Assembly (NCBI GenBank): GCA_903907745.1
Contig: CAIVPF010000118.1
Span: forward strand, 1 to 41,702
Source of the DNA: an uncultured Cytophagaceae bacterium
Lineage (GTDB): Bacteria > Bacteroidota > Bacteroidia > Cytophagales > Spirosomataceae
Direction of reading: 5' to 3'
DNA length: 41,702 bases
The translations under genes were made by a program, and so were the position numbers. Under the pieces are notes generated by a model. That model had not been told where the DNA came from and did not search any database. It worked only from the letters and a program-made list of their open reading frames with translations. Shown piece by piece: positions 26,567 to 34,371 of the stretch; within the stretch, counting starts at the first letter, position 1, and each line of letters begins with the position of its first letter.

Positions 26567-27291
26567 TTTTTTGCCTTTTGACCAAAATATATGGAACAAA
26601 TTCCTCCCGTCATGGGAATCCATTGGGCAGCCTGGAATCCTGCTGTTTCAAATTTTTCAATAAAATTCGGCCCATCTGGAAATGCTTGAACCGATTCAGG
26701 CAAATAGGTATAAGCCGCAGGGTCTTTGGAAATTAAACGACCCAATAATGGCAAAATAAAGCGTGAATAAAAAGCATATAATTGCTTCATGGGAAAATGG
26801 CGCGGATTAGAAAATTCCAAAACCAAGCAATAACCGCCTGGTTTAGTTACCCGAAACATATCCCTCAATCCTTTTTCTAAGTTTTCAAAATTCCTCACGC
26901 CAAAACTAACGATGACCGCATCGAAATTATTATCCGAAAAGGGCAACTTTTCAGAATCTCCTTTTTGCAAATGGATGATGTGATCTACGCCCATCTTCTT
27001 GATTTTTTCTTTTCCAAAAGCCAGCATTCCCTCCGAAATATCCACTCCTGTAATCTTTTCTGGCTTTATTTTTAATGCCTCAATCGCAAAATCACCCGTG
27101 CCCGTGGCGATGTCTAACATGGTTTTAATGCCCTTATTCTTCAATAATTTGATCGCCTTTTTTCGCCAAATGATATCAATTCCCCCGCTGAGCAAATGAT
27201 TCAAAAAATCATATTTGTGAGAAATGGAATTAAACATGTCGGCGACCTGTTCTTTTTTTCCTTTGGACTGATTTTTATAAGGGACTACCAT
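26563..27291 (-). CDS. menG/ubiE: Demethylmenaquinone methyltransferase
   Basis: SAM-dependent C-methyltransferase that completes menaquinone synthesis. The ATG at 27291 gives 242 residues (MVVPYKNQSKGKKEQVADMF), the usual N-terminus in Bacteroidota; a TTG 7 codons upstream is in frame but lies at or before the predicted transcription start. The family signature YDFLNHLLSGGIDIIWRKKA is at 28-47, the SAM-binding MLDIATGTGDFAIEA at 58-72, and VSFGVRNFENLEKGLRDMFR is the second UbiE signature. porT follows with an ATGA overlap, so the two are translationally coupled. Confidence 0.95.
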   Translation of the reverse strand: MVVPYKNQSKGKKEQVADMFNSISHKYDFLNHLLSGGIDIIWRKKAIKLLKNKGIKTMLDIATGTGDFAIEALKIKPEKITGVDISEGMLAFGKEKIKKMGVDHIIHLQKGDSEKLPFSDNNFDAVIVSFGVRNFENLEKGLRDMFRVTKPGGYCLVLEFSNPRHFPMKQLYAFYSRFILPLLGRLISKDPAAYTYLPESVQAFPDGPNFIEKFETAGFQAAQWIPMTGGICSIYFGQKAKK

Positions 27292-27313
27292 GCGCGTATT
27301 GTTGATGAACAAG

Positions 27314-27321
27314 CAAAATTA
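27314..27321 (-). promoter_or_regulatory. Promoter -7 box of ubiE-porT
   Basis: On the minus strand TAATTTTG matches TAnnTTTG exactly, 22 bp upstream of the ATG at 27291, predicting a leader of about 15 nt. No convincing -33 element is seen. The operon may also receive read-through from the AEC gene 46 bp upstream. Confidence 0.5.
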
Positions 27322-27337
27322 CCGAATTTTATTTGCT

Positions 27338-28264
27338 TTACATGGGTGCCATATGGAAAAGCCACACTAAAATCCACATCAGCGCAAAGCTAATGAGCAT
27401 CGAAAAATTCACGAGCGCCGCTGCTATGGACGTATCAAATTCCAGTTCATCCGCATAGGTTATCAAGGTCATGCCAGCAGGTAAGATGAGACATATGAGC
27501 AACATGTTCTTAAATGAGACATCAAAGGGCACGGTGTAAAACAAAGTCAAACCTACCGTTAAGCCTAAGAAATACCGCAGACTTAATACTTGGAATACCT
27601 TGATATAAGATTTTTTCGGTAAGCGAACACTGAAATAAATACCCATTAACAACAATACCATCGGTTTGTTGCCCTTCGCAATCGTGTCTATGATATTAAA
27701 TGCTAATTCCGGCACGTGAATATGCATTAAATTAAATGTTAAGCCGATGAGCATCGCCTGAAAAGGAGGTAGCGTAAAAATGCGTTTAAATATATGCTGG
27801 GCCGTATTTCCTTTTTTGGGTAATGCGGATAAATAAGTTCCCATGCCATAATTGACCATGAAATTGATAAAGGAATTTCCCAAATCGAACATGATGGCAT
27901 AAGTCAAACCTTGCCATCCCCAAACCCCCTCGATTAATGGATAGGCAAATAAGCCCAGGTTGTAACCCGAACTTCCCATGGTCAGAATTCCTCGGTATTC
28001 AGGTGCTTCTTTTTTGAAAATAAAAAACCCAATCGCCGAAGATGCGCTTCCGAATATAAAACAAATGATGGGCAACCAAATGAGATCCAAGGAAAGTTTC
28101 ACCTGAATCATCGTCGAAAAGACCAAGGCAGGAAATGTCGTATGCATGAGGAATTTCGAGACCGATTTCGCATCATGTGCCTTAATAAAGCCGAAGGATT
28201 TCAACAAATAACCAATCGAAATAATCAGCAGGGCAGAACCAAAAACGACATTAGGAGAATTCAT
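27338..28264 (-). CDS. AEC-family permease (auxin efflux carrier-like)
   Basis: 308-residue inner-membrane protein with about ten hydrophobic helices in two similar halves, as in the AEC transporters. Recognisable features are the opening NVVFGSALLIISIGYLLKSF, the FLMHTTFPALVFSTMIQ helix with its Pro break, the TMGSSGYNLGLFAYPLIEG motif, and the second-half LILPAGMTLITYADELEFD. Members export organic acids or related anions; the substrate here is unknown. The start is 2 bp after the histidine kinase stop, so the kinase and the permease are one operon. Confidence 0.85.
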   Translation of the reverse strand: MNSPNVVFGSALLIISIGYLLKSFGFIKAHDAKSVSKFLMHTTFPALVFSTMIQVKLSLDLIWLPIICFIFGSASSAIGFFIFKKEAPEYRGILTMGSSGYNLGLFAYPLIEGVWGWQGLTYAIMFDLGNSFINFMVNYGMGTYLSALPKKGNTAQHIFKRIFTLPPFQAMLIGLTFNLMHIHVPELAFNIIDTIAKGNKPMVLLLMGIYFSVRLPKKSYIKVFQVLSLRYFLGLTVGLTLFYTVPFDVSFKNMLLICLILPAGMTLITYADELEFDTSIAAALVNFSMLISFALMWILVWLFHMAPM

Positions 28265-28266
28265 AC

Positions 28267-29469
28267 TTAAGCGGGTTTGGGTAAGGAAATACGGAAGGTA
28301 CTTCCTTTATTTACTTCTGTCGATTTTAAATTTAATTTCCCCTCGTGGTAATTTTCTACGATGCGCTTAGCCAAGGTTAAGCCCAATCCCCAGCCGCGTT
28401 TTTTCGTACTAAAGCCTGGTGAAAAGACCTTGGAGGTGTTTTTGGGAGAAATCCCCTTGCCCGAATCGCTGATGTCGATGATCAACTGGTTATTTTTCCC
28501 TTCCGATAATTGAATGAGAATTTTGCCCGTGCCACTCATTGCATCTACTGCATTTTTGCAGATATTTTCGATGACCCATTCGAACAAGTATTTGTTCACA
28601 TTGGCCACTTGATTGGGCGCCAAACTGGATTGAATATCGATGTGCACTTTGGTCGAAATACGAATTTTTAAATAATTCAAAAAGCTAGTGATTAATTCCA
28701 ATAAGTCCTCTTGTTTCAAAATAGGGGTGGAACCAATATTCGAAAAGCGTGTCGTGATCGTTTCCAAGCGCTGGATGTCCTTGCCTAATTCTGTGACGAT
28801 GTCAGGGTTAATGTGGGGTTCATTTCTCAAAATTTCCACCCAGGCGGTTAAAGAGGAGAGCGGCGTGCCTAATTGATGTGCCGTTTCTTTCGCTAAACCC
28901 ACCCAAACTTTGTTTTGTTCAGCCCTTCTCGAATAGGAAAAAAAGATGTAACCCAGAAATCCGATGATGAGCACGACGGTTAATTGCGATAAGGGATAAT
29001 AGCGTAATAACTTCAGCAATTTCGAATTGCCATAATAAATGTATTCCTTTTGAAAACCCATATCCATCTCGATAGGCTTGTTATTTTCAAGAATGATTTC
29101 CTGCAATTTGAGTTTAAGGATCTCCTGCTTAGCTTCCGTCGGAAGACTCTCATTCATCGGGATATTAATGGAATTCAAATGACCACTACCATCTTTCCAA
29201 ATTACGGGAATGGTATTGTTTTCATTGATTTTTTTGATGCGCTCAAAAAAGAAATTGATGTCCGCATTGTCATCACTCGTCATGACATAGCGGATTGTTT
29301 CTGCATATAATTCGATTTGCTGTTTTTCGCGCTCCTCCAATTTGGAAACCAAGCCATCCGTAAAATACAAGGAAAAGGCCGCCATAATCACGCTTACCGC
29401 GAAAAAGGCGATTTTCAACCACGTATCCCGGTTGTAAAATGCTAAGGGCAAAGAAACATCTTTAAACAT
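28267..29469 (-). CDS. Membrane sensor histidine kinase
   Basis: 400 residues. A transmembrane helix at about 18-38 (LKIAFFAVSVIMAAFSLYF) and a second at about 160-180 bracket a periplasmic sensor region of about 120 residues with no domain I recognise. The HisKA phosphoacceptor is H198 in AKETAHQLGTPLSSL. The ATPase domain has the N box (ENICKNAVDAM), G1 (DISDSGKGI), and G2 (GWGLGLTLAKRIVE). No response regulator is adjacent; it is followed by an AEC permease gene, which might be what it controls or serves. Divergent from the PadR gene, with whose operator region it shares 125 bp. Confidence 0.93.
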   Translation of the reverse strand: MFKDVSLPLAFYNRDTWLKIAFFAVSVIMAAFSLYFTDGLVSKLEEREKQQIELYAETIRYVMTSDDNADINFFFERIKKINENNTIPVIWKDGSGHLNSINIPMNESLPTEAKQEILKLKLQEIILENNKPIEMDMGFQKEYIYYGNSKLLKLLRYYPLSQLTVVLIIGFLGYIFFSYSRRAEQNKVWVGLAKETAHQLGTPLSSLTAWVEILRNEPHINPDIVTELGKDIQRLETITTRFSNIGSTPILKQEDLLELITSFLNYLKIRISTKVHIDIQSSLAPNQVANVNKYLFEWVIENICKNAVDAMSGTGKILIQLSEGKNNQLIIDISDSGKGISPKNTSKVFSPGFSTKKRGWGLGLTLAKRIVENYHEGKLNLKSTEVNKGSTFRISLPKPA

Positions 29470-29488
29470 CGATTGCGTTCATTCATCA

Positions 29489-29519
29489 CAAATTACTGAC
29501 CGTTTATCCATAAATCAAA
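29489..29519 (-). promoter_or_regulatory. Probable promoter of histidine kinase-AEC operon
   Basis: On the minus strand TTTG (29519-29516) is followed after 20 bp by TAATTTG (29495-29489), a -7-like element one base shorter than TAnnTTTG. It lies 20 bp upstream of the ATG. Confidence 0.4.
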
Positions 29520-29530
29520 AAAAAGTTTCT

Positions 29531-29557
29531 AAGGTACTTTGTAATACATAGTACCTT
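29531..29557. promoter_or_regulatory. Perfect inverted repeat, candidate PadR operator
   Basis: AAGGTACT (29531-29538) and AGTACCTT (29550-29557) are perfect 8-bp arms around an 11-bp spacer. The left arm runs into the -33 TTTG of the padR promoter and the right arm ends 3 bp before its -7 box, so a bound dimer would block RNA polymerase. The position fits autorepression by the PadR protein encoded 38 bp downstream. Confidence 0.65.
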
Positions 29558-29568
29558 TTATACTTTTG
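29538..29568 (+). promoter_or_regulatory. Promoter of the padR-pspC-GIN operon
   Basis: TTTG (29538-29541), a 19-bp spacer and TACTTTTG (29561-29568) match the Bacteroidota consensus TTTG-N19-TAnnTTTG at every position. It is the best promoter in the window. The leader would be about 20 nt. Confidence 0.8.
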
Positions 29569-29594
29569 TCAAGTCAAATAAAACAAACAAATCC

Positions 29595-29936
29595 ATGGAT
29601 ATTGAAAATGCCAAGGTTCAAATGCGTAAAGGGATTCTCGAATTCTGCATTTTGCAGATCATTTCTCGGGGTGAGGTTTACGCGTCTAACATGCTGGAAG
29701 AATTAACTTCGGCAAAAATTATGGTCGTCGAAGGGACCCTGTACCCTTTATTAACTCGCTTAAAAAACGCCGGTTTTTTAGACTACAAATGGGTGGAATC
29801 CGTTTCAGGCCCACCGCGTAAATATTATGTGTTAACCGAAAAAGGCCAATTGTTTTTGGCGGAATTACATGCTACCTGGGATGATTTGCATGCTTCCGTC
29901 GGTCAAATCATTCTTCCTAATCAAACTAATCAATAA
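29595..29936 (+). CDS. PadR-family transcriptional regulator
   Basis: 113-residue winged-helix protein. The sequence MRKGILEFCILQIISRGEVY, the recognition region KIMVVEGTLYPLLTRLKNAG, and the wing SGPPRKYYVLTEKGQLFLAE are typical of the PadR N-terminal domain. It lacks the long C-terminal domain, so it is the short PadR-s2-type, dimerising through the last helix. It is the first gene of an operon with the PspC and GIN genes and is preceded by an inverted repeat in its own promoter, so autorepression is likely. The inducing signal is unknown; related PadR proteins respond to envelope-active or aromatic compounds. Confidence 0.93.
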   Translation: MDIENAKVQMRKGILEFCILQIISRGEVYASNMLEELTSAKIMVVEGTLYPLLTRLKNAGFLDYKWVESVSGPPRKYYVLTEKGQLFLAELHATWDDLHASVGQIILPNQTNQ

Positions 29937-29940
29937 CCTG

Positions 29941-32370
29941 ATGAAAAAGACTTTATCCATCAACATCGCCGGCATCGTTTTCCACATCGAGGAAGATGCA
30001 TACGCCCAATTAGACGCTTATATCCAATCCATTCATAGCTATTTTGAATCCTTCGAGGGCTCCAAAGAAATAATAGCCGACATCGAAACCCGCATTGCCG
30101 AGAAATTTTGGGGCATTCGCGAGCAAGAAAAAACAGAAGCCATCACCGAAGTACACGTAAAGGCTTTGATTGCCTCATTAGGAACCGTGGCTGATTTCCA
30201 AGAAGTGGAAATGGAAGAGGATAAGAAAGAGAATGCCCAACAAAGCAAAAATACCAATACTACCGAGAAATTATTTAACCCAGGCAAACCATTTCGTCGG
30301 GATATTTCCCGCAAGCAAATCGGTGGGGTGGCCGCAGGTTTAGCCCATTATTTCAGTGTGGATCCGATTTGGATTCGCTTGGTTTTGTTGGTCACTTTTT
30401 TCGGATTATTGCCGCTTTTGCATGTAGGGAATTTTGTTTTTTGGGCCTACATTATTTGTTGGATCGCCATCCCCGGCGAATTGAATTTAACCGAAGACAA
30501 ATCTTACCGCAAATTTTACCGAGATCCTGAGCGGAAAGTAATCGGGGGAGTGATTTCCGGAATTGCGGCTTATACGGGCTGGGATATAGGTTTATTGCGC
30601 GTCTTGGCCGTTTTTTCTGCTATCTTTTTTGGTTCAGGCATCGTTGCCTACATTGTGATTTTGATTATTTCCCCGGAGGCTAAAACGCTGACGGACAAAA
30701 TGGCCATGACCGGTGAGCCGATCACTCTCGAAAATATCGAGAAAAATATCAAAGAAACCATTCAACCAGATAAGGATGGCGAGACTTTTTTAACTCGATT
30801 ATTGCTTTTCCCATTCCGCATTTTTACGATTGTATTTTCATGGGCCAAACCGGTTTTAAATGTCTTTCGCTGGTTTTTACAATATACATTCGGCATTATG
30901 CTCATCATTATAGCCCTTGCCTTCACCATTGCTTTGGTGGCTCTAAGTACCGCTGGGTTTTCGGGCATGGACCATGGACTTGTTCAATTGGCCTTTGGTG
31001 AGTCTGTTCCTATATTTTTATTGGCACAGGATTTACCCGCATGGTCGATCTGGGCCGCATATGCGGCTGTGATTCCGATGGTCGTGGGGATTGGAATTGG
31101 TGGGGTCTCTTTATTGGCCAACCGCAAATTTTACAACCGCAGTTATAAATACGTTGCCACCACCATGGCCATTGTGGGTTGGATCGGACTTTTTGCCGCC
31201 TTTGCCTTTGTGGGAAAAAATTTCCAAAGAACCGCCTCCGTTAATGTTGTGAAGGAAATTAGTACAGATTCAACGATGAATTTCCAAATCAATCGGGTTT
31301 CCAACGAAAGCATTTGGGAAAAATTATTAGGTTCGACAACGCTCGCAGAGGAATTTTTGGATGAAGATGAACAACATGATTATAACCGTGGTGGATTTTC
31401 CCGTGCGCAAATTTCCATGGAAGGTTATGATGGAAAAACAATTCAAGTGATTCAATACGCCAAATCCAATGGAAATTCGCGCATCGAAGCGGAAAATTAT
31501 GCCAAAGGAATCCAATACGCGTTCCAGCAAAAAGGCCAGCAATTGATGTTCGATACACATTTCGGTCTTAAAAATTTCAAATTTAGAAATCAACGGCTGC
31601 GCGTGAAAATCTTGGTACCCTATGGAAAGCCGTTTGGTATGTCAAAAGAGTTTGCACATTTTATTGACAACTTGATCGACGGCGGATATTTTAGTGATGA
31701 TGAAGACTTGTTTGTCGGTTCCCAATGGACATTTTCCATGGATAAGGGCTTAATTTGTTTAAATCGGAATCCCAAGGTTTTCGAGGAAAATTCGAACGAA
31801 AAAAATGAGGAGGATATAAAACCTGAATTCGAAATCACGAAAAGTCTCGCTGATTTTAACAGCATCGAAATGCCAAATTCGGAATCTGCTTCCATTAAAA
31901 TCATCCAAGGACCTTCACAAATTACCTTCAAATCCGAAAATGCCTCTTTCAATAATTTCGATAGCATGGCCAAAGTTGAAAACGGCATTTTGAAATTTCC
32001 TGAGGTGCAATCTGGATTGGAAATTACCATTCAAACCCCTTCCTTGAATAAACTAGATTTAGGAGGAAATGCAAGAACCGAACTACGTGGATTCAGCCCA
32101 GATCAATTGACAGTGCTTTTGCATGGCTTTCATAGTTTGACTTTGCAAGGCAGTTCCCAAACCTTAGCAGCATCTGCCTTTGATTCTTCGGAATTATTGG
32201 CCATCGAATGGGTCACAGAAAAAGCACTTGTATCTATTGGTAATCAGGCCAAAATGGATTTAAATGCCACAAAATCTATCCAAGGAATCAAGGGAGATAA
32301 GTCCGAAGTAAATTTGAAATCCAACCCCAATGTGGTTATTTCATGGAAATCCACTGCAGGAAAAAAATAA
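29941..32370 (+). CDS. Double PspC-domain membrane protein with C-terminal GIN-like domain
   Basis: 809 residues from the ATG at 29941, 4 bp after the padR stop; the frame is open further upstream but only inside padR. Order: a cytoplasmic N-terminal module (1-95, MKKTLSINIAGIVFHIEEDA); PspC domain 1 at about 118-178 (RRDISRKQIGGVAAGLAHYF); PspC domain 2 at about 190-245 (YRDPERKVIGGVISGIAAYT); further helices at about 310-350, 385-425 and 435-455; an extracytoplasmic region; and from about 629 to the end a beta-rich part like the DUF2807/GIN domain of the next gene (SIKIIQGPSQITFKSENASF). PspC is the envelope-stress sensor of the phage-shock response. The combination suggests a membrane-integrity sensor, but no function is proven. 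Confidence 0.88.
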   Translation: MKKTLSINIAGIVFHIEEDAYAQLDAYIQSIHSYFESFEGSKEIIADIETRIAEKFWGIREQEKTEAITEVHVKALIASLGTVADFQEVEMEEDKKENAQQSKNTNTTEKLFNPGKPFRRDISRKQIGGVAAGLAHYFSVDPIWIRLVLLVTFFGLLPLLHVGNFVFWAYIICWIAIPGELNLTEDKSYRKFYRDPERKVIGGVISGIAAYTGWDIGLLRVLAVFSAIFFGSGIVAYIVILIISPEAKTLTDKMAMTGEPITLENIEKNIKETIQPDKDGETFLTRLLLFPFRIFTIVFSWAKPVLNVFRWFLQYTFGIMLIIIALAFTIALVALSTAGFSGMDHGLVQLAFGESVPIFLLAQDLPAWSIWAAYAAVIPMVVGIGIGGVSLLANRKFYNRSYKYVATTMAIVGWIGLFAAFAFVGKNFQRTASVNVVKEISTDSTMNFQINRVSNESIWEKLLGSTTLAEEFLDEDEQHDYNRGGFSRAQISMEGYDGKTIQVIQYAKSNGNSRIEAENYAKGIQYAFQQKGQQLMFDTHFGLKNFKFRNQRLRVKILVPYGKPFGMSKEFAHFIDNLIDGGYFSDDEDLFVGSQWTFSMDKGLICLNRNPKVFEENSNEKNEEDIKPEFEITKSLADFNSIEMPNSESASIKIIQGPSQITFKSENASFNNFDSMAKVENGILKFPEVQSGLEITIQTPSLNKLDLGGNARTELRGFSPDQLTVLLHGFHSLTLQGSSQTLAASAFDSSELLAIEWVTEKALVSIGNQAKMDLNATKSIQGIKGDKSEVNLKSNPNVVISWKSTAGKK

Positions 32371-32425
32371 GGCGATGCAACTAATTTTATCCTCTTAACA
32401 TCTACGCACTATTCAAACAACATAT

Positions 32426-33127
32426 ATGAAACGAATATACCTATTGGGCTTTTTATTGTTCGCAACAGCCCCTCTTTTCCAAACCTTTGCCGATGAGGCT
32501 ACTCGTAAATTCAAAGTCAATGCGTTTCGAGGCATTGAAGTTGGTGAAGCTTTTGAAATTTACGTACAAAAAGGCCCTAGCTGTTCGGTAACTGCTTTGG
32601 GCGAATCCAGTGACCTAAATGAAGTCGAGGTTACTTCCTCAGGATCTGTCTTACGGATCAATAAAAATGTGAAATGGAGTTTTTGGTCCAAAGAAAAAAA
32701 AATTGTACTTAAAATTACCATGCCAGAATTGAATGATGCAGAGTTTTCGGGGGCGACCAAAGTATATATCAATGGCTTTACCGATGAGGAACAAATGCGA
32801 TTATCCTTTTCCGGCGCATCGAAAGTTCAAATTCCGGAAATCAATGCGGATAAATTAGTTCTTGAATTTTCGGGAGCATCCAAAGCCGAATTGGCTGGTC
32901 GGGTAGGTAAATTAGAAATTGGCTGTTCGGGTGCCAGTAAATTAGAAGCCAAGGACCTCGTCGCCAGGGATGTGGATGTGGATGCCAGCGGTGCAAGTAA
33001 AATCGAATTGAACGTACAAAAAACCTTGAAAGTAGATGCCAGCGGCGCGAGTAAGATTACCTATCGCGGCCGACCGAGTATCAACAAAGATCTTTCCGGC
33101 GCTTCTTTCCTTCAGTCAGTGCCTTAA
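32426..33127 (+). CDS. Secreted head-GIN-domain (DUF2807) protein with SGASK repeats
   Basis: 233 residues. A signal peptide (about 1-22, ending FQTFA) leads to a DUF2807 'putative auto-transporter adhesin, head GIN' domain: FKVNAFRGIEVGEAFEIYVQ is its usual opening. The second half contains seven copies of SGA[ST] at residues 108, 129, 149, 168, 188, 206 and 224, six followed by Lys, with a period of 18-21 residues. Each copy probably marks the same turn of a right-handed beta-helix. The gene is 55 bp downstream of the PspC gene and in the same direction, completing the operon. The function is unknown; the shared GIN fold of both proteins suggests they interact. Overlaps the convergent DUF1684 gene by 4 bp. 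Confidence 0.88.
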   Translation: MKRIYLLGFLLFATAPLFQTFADEATRKFKVNAFRGIEVGEAFEIYVQKGPSCSVTALGESSDLNEVEVTSSGSVLRINKNVKWSFWSKEKKIVLKITMPELNDAEFSGATKVYINGFTDEEQMRLSFSGASKVQIPEINADKLVLEFSGASKAELAGRVGKLEIGCSGASKLEAKDLVARDVDVDASGASKIELNVQKTLKVDASGASKITYRGRPSINKDLSGASFLQSVP

Positions 33128-33732
33128 GGATTTTTTTCCCCAGCCGGTATTCTGAATGGAATTTCATTTTCCTTAGGGGGTACGGGGCACGTAAACGTGG
33201 AATTATAGGCACAATAGGGAAAATAGGCAAGGTTAAAATCGATTACAATTAGATTGTCTTTTAGTTTAGTTAGGGGAAAATCCAAGTACCTACCGCCTCC
33301 ATAGGTTTCTGTGGGGGCGGTTTTGTCTTTAATGGGGAGGAAAAAATCGCCATTTTCATGTTGGTATAAAATCAGTTCAATTTCCTGGCCGTCAATTTGC
33401 CCCTTTATTTTGCCAAATAAAATATTCTCTTCCTCCGTTCCATCACTCATTTTCATATTCACTTTTTTTATTTCAGCGGCCCTTTCTACCTGAAATTCAA
33501 TTCGATATTTTTTCGAATAGGGGAAATAACTAAGTTGGCGAAAGGCCGTTTTATCAACGATGGGGGAGTTTTCTGCTTGTACAAAATCGATGTCTTTTTG
33601 GGCTCGATCTTTTACAACTTGCAAGGAATCAGCGTCTTGAAGTGGAACTAGGTTGCGCTTTTCGGGAATGCTTACATAAATCAGCCCAATTAAGCCGAGT
33701 GCAATTATCAAGTACCATTTATTGAATTTCAT
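33124..33732 (-). CDS. DUF1684-family protein, membrane-anchored or exported
   Basis: 202 residues. One N-terminal hydrophobic helix (WYLIIALGLIGLIYV) gives a signal anchor or uncleaved signal; there is no lipobox Cys. The core has the conserved DUF1684 signatures: DKTAPTETYGGGRYLDF and then IDFNLAYFPYCAYNSTFTCP with PVPPKENEIPF. The conserved Cys, Tyr and Pro residues are intact. The biochemical function of DUF1684 is not known to me. Single gene, no neighbour with an obvious link. Its upstream 50 bp are shared with the divergent ribE promoter; a weak -7-like TATATTTT (33772-33765, 7 of 8) may serve it. Confidence 0.88.
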   Translation of the reverse strand: MKFNKWYLIIALGLIGLIYVSIPEKRNLVPLQDADSLQVVKDRAQKDIDFVQAENSPIVDKTAFRQLSYFPYSKKYRIEFQVERAAEIKKVNMKMSDGTEEENILFGKIKGQIDGQEIELILYQHENGDFFLPIKDKTAPTETYGGGRYLDFPLTKLKDNLIVIDFNLAYFPYCAYNSTFTCPVPPKENEIPFRIPAGEKNP

Positions 33733-33750
33733 CGGAATGGATTAATTTTG
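33721..33750 (+). promoter_or_regulatory. Promoter of ribE
   Basis: ATTG (33721-33724) and TAATTTTG (33743-33750, exact TAnnTTTG) are separated by 18 bp. The -33 element lies within the first codons of the divergent DUF1684 gene. Leader about 27 nt; no FMN riboswitch is visible. Confidence 0.6.
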
Positions 33751-33783
33751 TCTTTCAATCCGTAAAAATATAAAATAAATCAC

Positions 33784-34371
33784 ATGTTTACAGGAATCGT
33801 GGAGGCTTTGGGTGTATTGGAAAAGAAGGAAATTCAGGCGACAAATGTGGACTTTTGGTTTTCATGTCCCTTTACGCATGAATTGAAAATTGATCAATCG
33901 CTGGCGCATAATGGGGTTTGTTTGACGGTCGTTGAGATTTCTGCTGAACAATACCGTGTAACAGCGATCGATGAAACTTTGAAAAAAACGAATTTGGGCG
34001 ATTTGAAAATAGGGCAGAAGGTAAATTTAGAGCGTTGCCTCGCCGCCAATGGTCGCTTCGATGGACATATTGTTCAAGGGCATGTAGACCTCACAGGGAT
34101 TTGTACGGAAATCATGAACCAAGACGGTTCTTGGTATTTTCATTTTTCGTATCCAGAGGACAGTCAGCATTTGACCGTGGAAAAAGGCTCTATCTGCGTC
34201 AATGGAACGAGTTTAACCGTGGTGGATTCTGGTCAACATACCTTTTCCGTAGCCATTATTCCCTATACGTATGAACATACCGTATTTCATCAAATCGCAG
34301 AAGGCGACCGGGTGAATCTCGAGTTTGATATCGTTGGGAAATACCTACAAAAAATGATGTCGAAGGCTTAA
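33784..34371 (+). CDS. ribE: Riboflavin synthase, alpha chain
   Basis: Converts two molecules of 6,7-dimethyl-8-ribityllumazine to riboflavin plus a pyrimidine. 195 residues, typical length, made of two similar lumazine-binding domains: the first starts MFTGIVEALGVLEKKE and includes HNGVCLTVVEI; the second starts near GRFDGHIVQGHVDLTG and includes ICVNGTSLTVVDSGQ. Start at the ATG at 33784, about 27 nt after the predicted transcription start. No other rib gene is in the window. The 3' end overlaps the convergent argH by 4 bp. Confidence 0.96.
   Translation: MFTGIVEALGVLEKKEIQATNVDFWFSCPFTHELKIDQSLAHNGVCLTVVEISAEQYRVTAIDETLKKTNLGDLKIGQKVNLERCLAANGRFDGHIVQGHVDLTGICTEIMNQDGSWYFHFSYPEDSQHLTVEKGSICVNGTSLTVVDSGQHTFSVAIIPYTYEHTVFHQIAEGDRVNLEFDIVGKYLQKMMSKA

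Noticed and set aside
31620-32030. Open frame of 136 codons on the minus strand
   Set aside because: Antisense to the PspC/GIN gene; composition mirrors the sense frame and nothing is recognised.
33751-33783. FMN riboswitch before ribE
   Set aside because: The predicted leader is only about 27 nt, far too short for an RFN element, and no conserved core is present.
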